A DNA stretch of 64,000 bases from Bryoerythrophyllum caledonicum (Eukaryota > Streptophyta > Bryopsida > Pottiales > Pottiaceae): assembly GCA_963971425.1 (NCBI GenBank), contig OZ020515.1, positions 16,756,291 to 16,820,290 on the forward strand. Direction: 5' to 3'. Position 1 is the first letter of the stretch, and each line of letters opens with the position of its first letter. The position numbers were made by a program, and so were the translations under genes. Shown here one piece after another: positions 46,318 through 57,506 of the stretch. Under the pieces are notes generated by a model, which saw only the letters and a program-made list of their open reading frames with translations, was not told the DNA's origin and searched no databases.

Positions 46318-46629
46318 TGTTGAGAGACGCGAGTATGAGAGAGGAGAGACCAGCAAAAGAACAAGAGCTCCTAATCAAATCCAGGGTTTAATCCCTGGAG
46401 GTTGGTACATTGGGAGTCCGTTCATTGGTGATAGGATCCCTATGTCGTACCATTAGTGGTAGTTAAACTAGTATTAAGTGTCATGATCAAGTGGTAATCC
46501 CATTACGATATGGTAATCCCACTACGATACGGTTAGGTGAACCGTACTAGGTCTAGAGTAGGTCTAGACTAGGTCCTAGTTAGTGGAGGACCCTGGAGTA
46601 GATGGATGTGCTATCATCCTATCTCAACA
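46318..46629 (-). repeat. Copia 3' LTR
   Basis: On the plus strand it runs from TGTTGAGAGACG to ATCTCAACA. It matches 51506-51817 with seven substitutions over 312 bases. Confidence 0.95.
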
Positions 46630-46690
46630 CTCCTCCTCGAACGATGAACTTCCTCATTAAAAAACCTAATCATTAGGAAAAAGAGGGAAT

Positions 46691-48250
46691 TCACCGTTCG
46701 CCTGATTCTTCTAGGGTTCGCATTCCGGTTGCCCTGATGAGTTTTCGATGTTGATGTGCGGGAAGTGCCTTCGTGAGGACGTCGGCTATGTTCTCCGCTA
46801 AAGCAATCTTCTTCACTTGAATCTGATTTGTATCCGTCAGGTCTTGTGTGTATCCGAAGATATGAGGGCTGATGTGTTTTATTCTATCAACTTTGATGAA
46901 GCCCGAGGTGACTTGTTCTACACACGCGGCGTTGTCCTCAAAGATCGTGGTCGGCTTGTCCGAGTTTGTGATCCCACACTGTTGAAAGATAGCCTGTTGC
47001 ATCGTCCACAGCCATACGGCTTTCCTGGACGCTTCGTGGAACGCAAGTAATTCAACATGGTTGGTGGAGGTAGCTGTCACGGTCTGCTTGGTTGACCTCC
47101 ACGAAATTGGTGCCCCATTCTTCACGAAGATATATCCTGTTTGGAATTTGCCTGTGACACGGTCGGTTTTAAAACCGGAGTCGGCGTAGCCAATGATATC
47201 ACTACCGGCGTTCTTTTGGAAGTGTAGACCAAGGTCTTCAGTGCCGTGTAGATAGTGTAGGAGATGTTTAATCCCCTGCCAATGACGCATTGTTGGTCGC
47301 TGGTTGTGCCTTGCTAGTATGCTGACTGCAAATGATATATCGAGTCGCGTGTTTGTCGCGAGATAGAGTAGTGCTCCCACTGCGGCTAGATATTGTGTCT
47401 TATCGACCTCCTCCTCGTCATCTTTGGCAAGTCTGTAGGGGTCATCTTCAGTCTTGCTTCGACTGATCATGGGCGCGGACAATGCATTGGCGTTCTCCAT
47501 GTTGAATGTGCGCAGGAGCTTCTTAACATAGGTCTGCTGATGGAGTAATATACTCCCATCGGAATAGTGCTGTACCTGTAATCCAAGGCAATACGACGTG
47601 CGGCCTAACACTTTCATTTCAAAAGTTTTGGTTAGTATGCTCTCCACATGAGCGCATAAGGTAGCAGTGCCAATGGAGTTTAAATCATTGACGTATAGCG
47701 CCAAGATGACAAACCCTGATTCATCCTGCAAGACAAATACACAGGGTAGCGCTGGATGATTAGAAAATCCATGCGCAAGCAAAAAAGCTTTTAAATGATG
47801 GTACCATGCCCTACCTGCCTGCTTCAGGCCATACAATGCCTTGTGGATTTTTAGGCCGGTGAACTTGCCGGGCTTGGCAGAATTTACGTTAGGCAAGAAA
47901 TCAAGTGGCGGTTTAATATGAATTTCCGCATCTAGATCTCCGTAAAGATACACTGTCACTACATCGAGCAAGCGAGTTTCCAGCGTCATTTGAACTGCAA
48001 GGCTCAATATATATCTAAAGGACGTGCTGTCTTTAACTGGGGAATAGGTTTGCTCAAAATCAATGTCGGGTTTCTGTGAATAACCCTGGGCTACGAGCCG
48101 AACCTTGAATCGGACCACATGTCCGTGTTCGTCGCGTTTACGCGTGAATATAAGCCTGTGACATATCGGTTTGGTGTCCAGGTTTGTGATTAGTGGTCCG
48201 AAGACTCCACGTTTACGTAGAGATTGGTATTCCGCCTGTAGGGCAACTTC
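46691..48250 (-). pseudogene. Copia reverse transcriptase and RNase H
   Basis: Copies the element RNA. Readable RT blocks are VRLVAQGYSQKPDIDFEQTY, YGLKQAGRAWY and FVILALYVNDLNSIG. The catalytic YVDD is YVND here (about 47683-47694), an Asp-to-Asn change expected to kill activity. The RNase H end contains IADVLTKALP. The frame continues upstream to a TAG at 48251-48253 that cuts it from the integrase; both sides are in the same frame, so a single nonsense change is enough. Confidence 0.9.
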
Positions 48251-48253
48251 CTA

Positions 48254-49555
48254 TTGTGGCCAATCGGGTCTATGTTTAGCCTGATCTAGGGTCATAGGGT
48301 CAGAGTCAAGGTTAGTCAACCTCGAGACAAATATTTCTGGATCCTCCCATGGGACTCCAGTGGACTCTATCAATGTTGATGTGATATGTCGGTCCGTATG
48401 CATGGTGGTTGCATGTATGTGCAAGGTACTAGGGATTGAGCTAGAGTGTCGCGTTTTCCTCTTTCTTGCTGGAGCTACGGGTACTGGGTTGCCGGAACCT
48501 GGTACTGGGCTCCTGATTATATGTGGGCCTGACTGGAATCCGTCTGGGATCTTCTCAGCGAGGTTCTTTAAATTAATTATTTTTCGGACCTCTGCGTCTA
48601 CTAGCGCGGTCTGAGGATCAGGGTTCAAAGTCAAAGTTTCTAAGGCTCTGAAGTTCAGGTCAGGGTCACGCCCTTGGTGTAATGAGCCAGAGAATTTATT
48701 TTCCACAAACTTACAGTTCACGAATCTGGCTTTGTATATAGCATCGCTAGTAGGTAGTTTATACCGTATAATACTAGGTGTGTCGTAGCCTAGGTAGATG
48801 GCCTTGTGCCTGTGAGGTGCAATGGTTTTTAGTTTCGGTTCGGGTAGGGGTATCCAGACTTCGCAACCAAAAGTACGTAGGTGAGCTACGTGGGTTGTGT
48901 GTCCTGACATCAGCTCTAGTGGGGTTTGAGTGAGTAACAGGGTTGGTCTAAGTCGCAGAAGTAGAGATGCGTGTAAGACCGCATGTTCCCACATCGAGGG
49001 GGATAAACATGCATGAAGCAATAAGGGTCGTACTACAAGCTGCAGTTTCTTGATGTAGGCCTTATCGAGACCATTCTGTGAGTGCTCATATGGCACCGAA
49101 TATGTGAGTTCTATCCTTGAGGCTGTACAAAAGTCCTCGAAGGCTTGGGATTTAAACTCTAAAGCATTGTCCATTCTTAGGAAAAATACTTGGTTATCGG
49201 GGAAGTGGTTCCTGAATCTCAGGATCATAGCTAAGGTTTTCGAAAATACCATGTTCCTAGTCGTTAGCAACGAGACCTCAGTGTGTCTTCCCGAAGCATC
49301 AACTAAAACCAAGAAGTACTTGAACTGACCTGATTGCGGTGTGATTGGGCCGCAGATGTCGCCCTGGAGGCGATACAAGGCAGCTGGCATCTCCGCCGGT
49401 AACTTCCCCCGCGACGGTTGCCTTATGAGCTTGCCCTGAATGCAGGCTTCACACGCGTCCACGCGCTCCGCGTCGCTAGCATAGAGGCCGTGACCGGTCA
49501 ACATGGGAATCATCTTCCTCATGGTAGTTGTCCCAGGGTGTCCAAGCCGGCGATG
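48254..49555 (-). pseudogene. Copia integrase
   Basis: The HHCC zinc region starts HRRLGHPGTTT directly after a TAG (49556-49558) and continues to CEACIQGK. Core residues: Asp in LQGDICGP and Asp in RMDNALEFKSQ are present, but the third, expected as Glu in NGxAE, lies in NGLDKAYIKKL as Lys. The chain then runs into the usual Pro/Ser-rich linker before RT. The protein is therefore truncated at its N-terminus and lacks a catalytic residue. Confidence 0.88.
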
Positions 49556-49674
49556 CTATACATCCACTTTGCTACTTGCAACGTGGAATGTTGTTTTTTC
49601 GCTTCCCTGAGACATGCAAGGGGTATTAGCTCTTAGCCATGAGGCCCTCGAGTGTTCGCCAACCTCTTCTTTAC

Positions 49675-50097
49675 TCAAATGAGCAAGCTTGCTTCCATAT
49701 CAGAGATTTTAAGCTCGTATAGGCCGTTGGCTCCCACGTGTGCGGTGGCGAGGATCCTCATCCCTCGCCTGAGCTCCAACGCCTCTTCATCGTTCGCACT
49801 CGCAATGGAAACGTGGATACAGTTTGCTCTCAAATCTCGGTAGTTGATCAGGCTACGAGGAGCGTCCGGGGCGTACATAGCCCGTTCACAAATCAAAGGG
49901 TGGCCCCTGGGCAATGCTATTGTTGCCCAGCCCTCACGGAATCTGAAATTCCGTGGCCCCGCAATAGTGACGATGTCACAACATTGCCATGGGTCGTTTT
50001 TATTTTTAAACTCAAAGAACCTAGAGTCTTGTAAGATGGTGTGACTTGATGCACTATCGAGCAAAGCGATTTTTGCTTTGGTCGTCTGTGATACTCT
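49675..50097 (-). pseudogene. Copia aspartic protease
   Basis: ALLDSASSHTILQDSRFFEF contains the single retropepsin Asp, but the following Gly of DSG is Ala. It lies in the same frame as gag after a TAG at 50098-50100, and one frame away from integrase, so a frameshift lies between 49559 and 49675. Confidence 0.8.
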
Positions 50098-50100
50098 CTA

Positions 50101-51111
50101 GACCATATATATTTTAGGATCTAGTTCGCAGAGCGTGAGGGATGGTGCATCAAGAGTGTGCGTTTCTCTTTTCCCATCCTTCAGCGCCTGGAGTTCCTTA
50201 AACATCTCAGTGAAATAGTGCGGAGCACGACATTCTTTGGCATAGTGTCCCTTTCGGCCACACTTATGACAAGCTCCTTTAATATTTTTACTAGATGGCT
50301 GAGACGACTTGTCTATCTTTGGTTTGTTCGCATACCTTTGGTGCGTTGAACGTTCGCCTTTCGGCTTGTTTCAATCACCTTTCTGTTTGCGTTTAGGTGC
50401 GTCCTTGACGAGCGACTCGCGGCTAGGGTTCAGCTCCTTCTTTGTGGACGAAGTCCCCGCACTCGGAGTCTTGGACGTCTTGTCAATTTTGCTCGCGTGC
50501 ACCTCCTTGGCTGGGCGAGACTCTACATTCTTGAGTAGCAGCTGTTGTTGCTTCTCGGCTAATAGCAAGTATGACATTAGTTCTGAATGTTTGGTGAATT
50601 TCATATTACGGTCCTGCTGAGCTAAAATCGCACAAGCAGGAGGGAAGGTAGATAACGTCTTATCTATAAGATCGGTATCGGAGAGCCTGTCTCCACAGAG
50701 TCGGAGCTGCGCCGCTATCCTATGAAGCTCGGCGTTGAAGAGGAGGAAATTTGGAAAGTCCAGTACGCGGAGGTTTATCCAATCACTCCATGCTTGGGGC
50801 AGAAATATGGTCTCCTCGTGCTTGAAGCGCGCCTCCAGCGCCGCCCACAACTCCGAGGGTTCATCGACTTGGATATACTGCTGTCTCAGGGAGGCGTCGA
50901 GGTGCCGTTTGATGATGAGTAGTGTCTGCCATATGAATGGTGGCGGTAGATCCACCGCGGTTGTCTCGTCCAGAGCTCCAATCAATTCCTCTGCACACAG
51001 GTAGGTGCGTACATCAATATTCCACTCAAGATAGTTAGACCCCTCGGGTTCCAGTGGATCGAAGTAAAGTGGATGTGTCCGGGTCTCCCGGGCTCGTGGC
51101 AGTGTTGCCAT
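50101..51111 (-). pseudogene. Copia gag with CCHC knuckle
   Basis: The N-terminal 246 codons (51111 to 50374) read as a copia gag domain: YLEWNIDVRTYLCAEELIGA, then ELWAALEARF and LRLCGDRLSDTDLIDKTLSTF. After a TGA at 50371-50373 the same frame continues to the zinc knuckle CHKCGRKGHYAKEC at about 50229-50270. Gag would form the particle and bind RNA. Confidence 0.88.
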
Positions 51112-51505
51112 GCATATAGGTTCTATCGTGACCTAATTCGCGTAGACTCCAGGAGCTGTAGCTTAGTGTTTGTTCAAAGGCTCAGTCGCTAGAATCTAGG
51201 GTTGTAATCAACGTGTGCATGGGGTCACTGTGAGTGAACAATCAGTGAGTAGTCTCTCTTGACGTCTATTGTGCCTGTGAACAGGGTCTCTAGACATCAA
51301 ACTGTGACTCTGAATAGTATCTTAACGTCAACTGTAGCTGTAGACAATGTCTCTAGACGTCGAATTGTGATATGCTCTCTCTCTCTCCGCTGGTTTGCTC
51401 ATTGACCGACGTAAGTAAAAACCTAAAACAACATGAGATGATCTATGGTCGATCCGCTCGGTAGAAGGAAAAAAAACGATCAAGAGCATGAGCGTGCTGA
51501 TAACG

Positions 51506-51817
51506 TGTTGAGAGACGCGAGTATGAGAGAGGAGAGACCAGCAAAAGAGCAAGAGCTCCTAATCAGATCCAAGGTTTAATCCCTGGAGGTTGGTACATTG
51601 GAAGTCCGTTCATTGGAGATAGGATCCCTATGTCGTACCATTAGTGGTAGTTAAACTAGTATTAAGTGTCATGATCAAGTGGTAATCCCATTACCATATG
51701 GTAATCCCACTACGATACGGTTAGGTGAACCGTACTAGGTCTAGAGTAGGTCTAGACTAGGTCCTAGTTAGTGGAGGACCCTGTAGTAGATGGATGTGCT
51801 ATCATCCTATCTCAACA
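51506..51817 (-). repeat. Copia 5' LTR
   Basis: Partner of 46318-46629. Between this LTR and gag (51112-51505) is the leader, with a CT microsatellite at about 51367-51387. Confidence 0.95.
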
Positions 51818-52199
51818 GAAATATTGCAGTAATCGCTACTTTTAAGTCTATTCAGAAAATGTACAAATCAGTAGAAAAAATAAAAACTGGTAATTTGCAC
51901 AAACTTTAATGAAATCAGCCATTCAGAAATTATACAAAACTTAGTCAATTGAAATAAAAATTTGAAAGCAACAACATGCGTGCCCGCAAAAATTGCAATG
52001 AATAGACCACAATGAACAACAACAATAAGAATAGGCGGAAGCATCGCATGACAACATGTGAATTTCACCACGACTTGTAGAAACATAAAATGCATTTTTG
52101 CAGTCTATGCACTGCAACCGATTGCAACCAACACACATTGTAATGGACAGTTTTAGAGAAGAAGAACTCCGATCTCCAAAGGAGACCACCGTGAATATA

Positions 52200-52744
52200 A
52201 GGTAGAGGCACCCAATTCCGATCGGCCACCCAATTCCAATCAGTGGAGTATGCATGGCATGATGCATGAAAATGGCAAATGCATGAAATGGTGCATGAAG
52301 TGACCCAAAACCGATAACTCAAAATTTGAAAACACTAGTCATTATCGGCATTGGGTCATGAAGTGTGCAATTTTGGGTTACTCCACCTCAATTGAGCTCT
52401 CATTGGTGGCCTTCCCTCGAAAGTTGAACAAGGCCGATCGGCATTGGGTATCCTCTATGAGTTGGTTATCCATGGCATGTCTTGTCTTTTTTTCTCACTC
52501 TCACTTGTTGGCATTGGGCAAAGGAGGGCACTAAATCTCACCCACTCGGTAGTTTGATTATGGGCTCCGGTGGTTTTTGGGCTTCTAAATTCAATATCAA
52601 TTGTAAATCTTTGAGATTAAATTTGAAAAAATATTTGTTTAGTTTCATTCCTAATTCGGCATCTTTCTACATAAATGTTTTTGACATACAATGTCATTTG
52701 AGTCCCCAACTGGCTTAAGTGATCGGAATTGGATGCCTCTACCT
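52200..52744. mobile_element. MITE with TA target duplication
   Basis: Ends AGGTAGAGGCACCCAATTCC and, reversed, AGGTAGAGGCATCCAATTCC, pairing over about 24 bases, flanked by TA at 52198-52199 and 52745-52746. A related terminus (TTGGGTTACTCCACCT) lies inside at about 52373-52394, suggesting a nested shorter copy. The right 110 bases recur at 9940-10055. Confidence 0.75.
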
Positions 52745-52970
52745 TAGTGTTTGTTCATTTTCTTCACTTAGAAGAATATGGCCACGGGACATAGGCTAGT
52801 GTAATAGAACTACTTCCCCCTCTCGAGGGTAACACTTTTCTACACTAAGTGCTTCTCTACACTAATTGCCTTAGAGACAACCGACATGTAATCTTCCCCA
52901 AGGGCTTTGAGGGACCCCATACAACGAGGCCTTGGAACTCCCCACCATAATTGGATGGACTATGGTGGTA

Positions 52971-53055
52971 GGCACCAAGCGGCAATAGGACTTGAACTGA
53001 CAACCACCTCACCTGAGTGCCATGACCTAAACCACTACACCAAGGCCATGGTGCC
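52971..53055 (-). ncRNA. tRNA-derived head of a SINE
   Basis: On the minus strand the region starts GGCACCATGG and ends CTTGGTGCC, so seven bases at each end pair like an acceptor stem. A pol III A box (TGGTGTAGTGG) and B box (AGTTCAAGTCC) are present at tRNA-like spacing. The T-arm and anticodon arm do not form a proper tRNA, so a SINE head or tRNA pseudogene is more likely. A SINE body could extend to about 52790; no clear tail or target duplication is seen. Confidence 0.6.
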
Positions 53056-53059
53056 TATT

Positions 53060-54195
53060 GATAGTTTTACACATTATAATGCACACTAGTGCACACACTA
53101 AGAGACAATAATGCAAACGGATAATGCGCACATGGATTTTGAAAAAAATAGTTCCCTCACTAAACTGCCTTAAGAATTACACCATCAAATCTACAACTCC
53201 ACAAACGTGCAACTAGATCACTCCTCCAGGTAAAAATGTTTCGGCAAAGCACTTAGTCAACGACGTTGAAGAATCCATCGAGACTCTCCTCTAATCTCCG
53301 CGCCGTCCACTAAAAGATGACTTTTTGATGACGTTGAAACAAAAATCATAAACATGGTCCTTCAAGCTATCCAAGTGATACAAGAAAAAGAATGTGCATG
53401 TTCGGCGGTAGCAAAAGATTACGCATAAGGATTGCGTCCATGTAACCTACAAATGCATCGCGTTTGCTTGATTGTTGTTTCTTTGTTGTGCGCCAATGCA
53501 ATTAGCAACGCCTCCTCATCAAGGTGATGTGGTAGAGATGAAGCCTAGATAAATTTGGGCTCCCGTCACTGCACAACTAATGTATCTCTTGCTCTAAGCC
53601 CTTGTCCCTTGTCCTTCCATATTATATTAACGACTTGCTTGCAGCCGCTACCACTCAAAGAAAATCCCACAGCCTCCTTGCTACAAATTGCACTTCTCTA
53701 ATGTAGCCTCTCTCCCTAACCTACAAAATATCTCCGCCATTGAAAGTGTTGTGGAGTTTGAACCACATCTCAAAAATGTAAGCGCCATAAATTTGGAGAC
53801 ATGTAGGTTTCCAAATCATGTTGTTGTTCCACTCTCATATTCACTTCATTATTGACTACCAACCTAGTACTGCAAAATCTATGCTATACACAGTGGTACC
53901 CAAAAATAGTGGTACAACTGGAGCTCTTTTAGAAAATGAGCTACAAAATCTACATGAAGTGATAAAACAACAAGAACACAACCACAAGCACATATTGTTG
54001 CAACAAGCATAAAGCACAAAGTTTTCAATGAAAATATGAACTAGAAAAACACACAATAATTTAAATATGCAACAAGCTTGTACAATCTTTTATTGTCAAA
54101 GTGATTTTTATTACATATCAATTATAGAAAAGAAGACTAAAGATTACTCTACAACTTTACAACTCAATGATTCAACTCATTAGCACTCACAAACA
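53060..54195. other. Non-coding stretch
   Basis: No gene supported. TATACACAGTGGTACCC near 53885 loosely resembles a Tc1-type terminus and could belong to the transposase relic that follows; a matching right end could not be confirmed. Confidence 0.35.
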
Positions 54196-55220
54196 CTACC
54201 ACCATGTGTAGCCACCTTTTTCTTGGTAGACATCAAGAGCTCTTTGAGACATAGAGCGTATTAACTTTCTAACAACATCAGGCTCTATATTGTACCAAAT
54301 TTCTTGGATCTTATCTCAAAAGTTACTTTTACTAGTGGGTTTCATCTTAGACCTTTTCATACGACGATCTACTTCATTCCAAAGATGTTCTATTGGATCA
54401 AGGTTAAGTGATTGTAAAGGGTGTCCATTAAACTAAGATTTTTGAGCACGGAACCAGTCTACAATTTAATGTGCAGTATGCTTTGGATCATTGTCATATT
54501 GAAAAATAACCTCATCCTCTTCTAAACCTTATATCCGTACAGTGCCCATAAGTTCCGTCTCTAAAATGTTGCAATATACATATTTATCCATCTTCCCTTT
54601 AATCAGATGAAGCTTGCCAACTCCTTCTCAACTCATACAATCCCAAACCATTATGCTTCCTCCTCCATCTTTGACTATAGATTTCACATGTTGATCTAAA
54701 ATACATTCTCCACTCTTTCTCCATCAATATTGACGTCCGTTGAAGCCAAAAAGATTGAAATTGGACTCATTAGAAAAATGACATGAGCCCAAAACTCCCA
54801 ATCTGCATGCTTGCACTTTTTTGCCTAGTGCAAACAACGTGCTTGATGTTACTTTGTCAAAAGTGGCTTCTTGGTCTTCACACATGCCCTCAACCCTTGC
54901 CTTCAAAGACTCCTTTTAACCGTAATATCAGTCAATTGCAAGCCCTCAAATCAAAACACTCTTCCTATAGCTGACACTATACTAGTATTTGGATCATTTA
55001 ATCTCCTCACAATGTCATGGTCACCACGTTCATCAAAAAGTATAGGTCTACCGAGTGAAGTTTTGTTTGTTAGGCTCTCTCTCTCACAAAACCTTTGCAA
55101 TATGTCAGAAGAAGTGCTTCAAGGAATGCCCAAAATTACTGAAATCCCACCATATGAGTTGCCTTGCTCATACATCTCAAGAACTCCCCTACGTTGACTC
55201 TCAGACCTTCTAGGAGCCAT
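54196..55220 (-). pseudogene. Tc1-type (DD34E) transposase relic
   Basis: Cut-and-paste transposase of the Tc1/mariner superfamily, about 341 codons as in intact Tc1 proteins. The start is MAPRRSESQRRGVLEMYEQG, an N-terminal helix-turn-helix region. The first catalytic block reads FSNESNFNLFGFNG, with Asn where Asp is expected. The second is FQYDNDPKHTA, and the third is PLQSLNLDPIEHLW, where Glu follows the second Asp after 34 residues. At least four in-frame stops and one frameshift (frame of the N-terminus differs from the C-terminus) make it dead. Plant mariner elements are usually DD39D, so the DD34E spacing is unusual. Confidence 0.85.
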
Positions 55221-56199
55221 AGCAAATCACCAAAGGCCTCTCCAAATCTTACCAAAAAAATCCAAAACAAAAGCCTTACAAGTGCACTTGTATTGAATAG
55301 ATAGTGGTGTGTTCCACTTATGTGCATATTAAGTTGTACACACCCCTTCATGATTTTTTCATGTATAGTCTTTAAAAGTGGAAAATTTTGAGGGAGTCAA
55401 TGCTAATTAGGTGCCATGTGGTGTACTAATTAAAGCTATTGTCAACACCTATTGGAACGTTGATTCATTGTCCGAAGACTTTTGATCGCCATTGTATGCT
55501 GACAAACACCTTACAACCGACAAATCTAACACAATTTGAATTCAACATTATACTTAAAATCCAATATACCATCTGCTCTATTTCACAGACAAGAACCCTA
55601 CAACTTGTTGTCCAAACATGTAAGTTGGGAACCCTTGAGTTGAACAACTCGTTTACAACCTTGAGCCCGTGGTACCTAAAACCATTCATCTAAGCAAATT
55701 TGTTACCGCCGCGTATCACCTGAATATTGCAGTTGCATTTTTTCCATCACGTATACGGCGTATTGTACGTGTACCAACAAACGCAATAGAGTTTTCATGA
55801 AAGTTGTGTTTTTACGAGGTGGCCAACCTGTTTCAGGCATAAAGGCCAGGTGTAGCACAACATGCAGATCCTGTGTCTTTTTCTAAACTCTAATACCATA
55901 TGAGATGTATAAACAACAATTTTTGTTGGGTGAAAGTTTTGACCCTGCATATTTTGTGTGTCGTTTCTGCCTTAAAGTGTGTTCAAGGAATAGTGTACTA
56001 CGTGCCAAGAATAGTGCATACTATTCTCTTCCATGATTTGTTGAAGGGAAGCAATGTGTGAGGTCTGGCTCGTCTAGGGTTTGGAGCTTCAAACTTCTTG
56101 TTGGAGATGTGATGAGAAGTTGCGACCAACGCCTAGGTTTTAGGTGCAACCAAGATCTCGTGCAACCTGAAACTGCGACCAACACCAAACTTAGGTGAC
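55221..56199. other. Non-coding stretch
   Basis: Probable remainder of the Tc1-type element on the left, then unassigned DNA. Nothing further is recognised. Confidence 0.4.
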
Positions 56200-56425
56200 G
56201 ATCACAATCTGCGAGCAAGGACCCATTCACAAACTGCGAGCAAAAAGTCGATCACAAGCTGCGAGGAAGAAGTCAATCACAAGATGCGAGGTCGGTGAGG
56301 AAGAAGTTGATCACAAGATGCAAGGTTGGTGAGGAAGAAGTCGATTACAAGTTGCAAGGACGAAGTCGATTATAAGTTGCGAGGTGGGTGAGGAAGAAGT
56401 CGATCACAAGCTACGAGGTGGGTGA
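56200..56425. repeat. Tandem repeat, about 25-35 base unit
   Basis: Six to eight variants of TCGATCACAAGCTGCGAGG followed by TGGGTGAGGAAGAAG or a shorter GAAGAAG spacer lie head to tail. Unit length alternates between about 25 and 35 bases. Confidence 0.85.
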
Positions 56426-57506
56426 GGATATTTTGTTGTTTATGTATGACCTTTATGCTTTTTTTCTCCTTCATTCGGATTTCATGCTTTAGTTCCTAAA
56501 TAGATTCGACCAGAGATAAACTTCTTGCTCGACTTGAGATGTATTCAGAACTTGAGATCTTCCTGAATAGATTCCTGAATAACTTCTTGAATAGATCTGA
56601 ATAGCAAGAAGTTGAATGGCAAGAAGTTGATCTCTAGTTCCTGAATAGCTCCTGAATAGATCTCTGGATTTTGTTGTTGCTCAATGCATTCACAACTTAG
56701 ATGTAATGTAACTTGCTCACATAGAAATAACAAAGAACTAGGGCTCGTCTTATTGTTGAGAATAAGTCGAGTTGATGCTAAGAGTAAGTCGAGTTGATGT
56801 TGAGAGTTGATGACGACAGTAAGACGAGCATATTCAGGTCGTGAATATCTCAACATCAGCTCGAATGGCAACCGAGATATTCACGTCGTGAGAATTTGAA
56901 TGGCGCTTTTGTACACTATCTTAGTCTAGATTCATATGTTTGTTTGAATCAAGTAACAGGGGCTAATATTACAAAGGTTTTACATATTTATTACATGCTA
57001 GCAGTGTGACGTCTCGAGATGTGAATAATTCTCCCACGTTACAGTATTTGTTTTATCATATTTGCACGCGTTAAGGCTGAGTGATGATATTAATCTAAAC
57101 GAGGTGTATGCTCTGGACTTGGTTTTTTCCACACTTTCTTCATGAATCCATTCAGGAATTGAAGCATGGAATTGAATCTATTCAGGAAGTTATCTATATT
57201 GGCAGAAATTTTATCTGTGATGCTACAGAATGTAGTTCTTGATCATATAATCTTTACAATTGGTAGATTGTCCCCAGCCTGAGTAGGCACTCTCACTTTG
57301 TTTGCATTTACTTTTGCATGCATCAGTGCTGAATAATTTGTATGTCATCAATGCAAAAACTTCGTGGGAAAGTGACTTGAAAAGATACGACGGTGTTTAT
57401 TTACTTTTGACAATATATTTTCACTTGCTTTGCTATTCATATTTGTAGTTTATCATTCCCATGTTTGCTTTTCATTTAAGATTGATATATTATTGAGATT
57501 TTGTAG
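56426..57506. other. Non-coding stretch with CTGAATAG repeats
   Basis: About six copies of CTGAATAG lie irregularly at 56560-56660. The remainder could be the 5' region of the gene fragment that starts at 57507. Confidence 0.4.

Larger units (their letters stand above)
46318..51817 (-). mobile_element. Ty1/copia LTR retrotransposon, complete but inactivated
   Basis: The 312-bp LTRs at both ends have TG...CA ends, with seven differences counted by eye. The order on the minus strand is gag, protease, integrase, RT, RNase H, which is copia order. Flanking five bases are CAAAT and GAAAT, a target duplication with one change. Just inside the 5' LTR the minus strand reads TTATCAGCACGC, a primer-binding-site-like sequence, and just before the 3' LTR it reads GAGGAGGAG, a polypurine tract. 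Stops and one frameshift disable it. Confidence 0.93.

Noticed and set aside
53885-55330. Terminal inverted repeats of the Tc1-type element (CACAGTGGTACCC and a loose partner near 55310)
   Set aside because: Similarity is too weak to define the element ends by eye.
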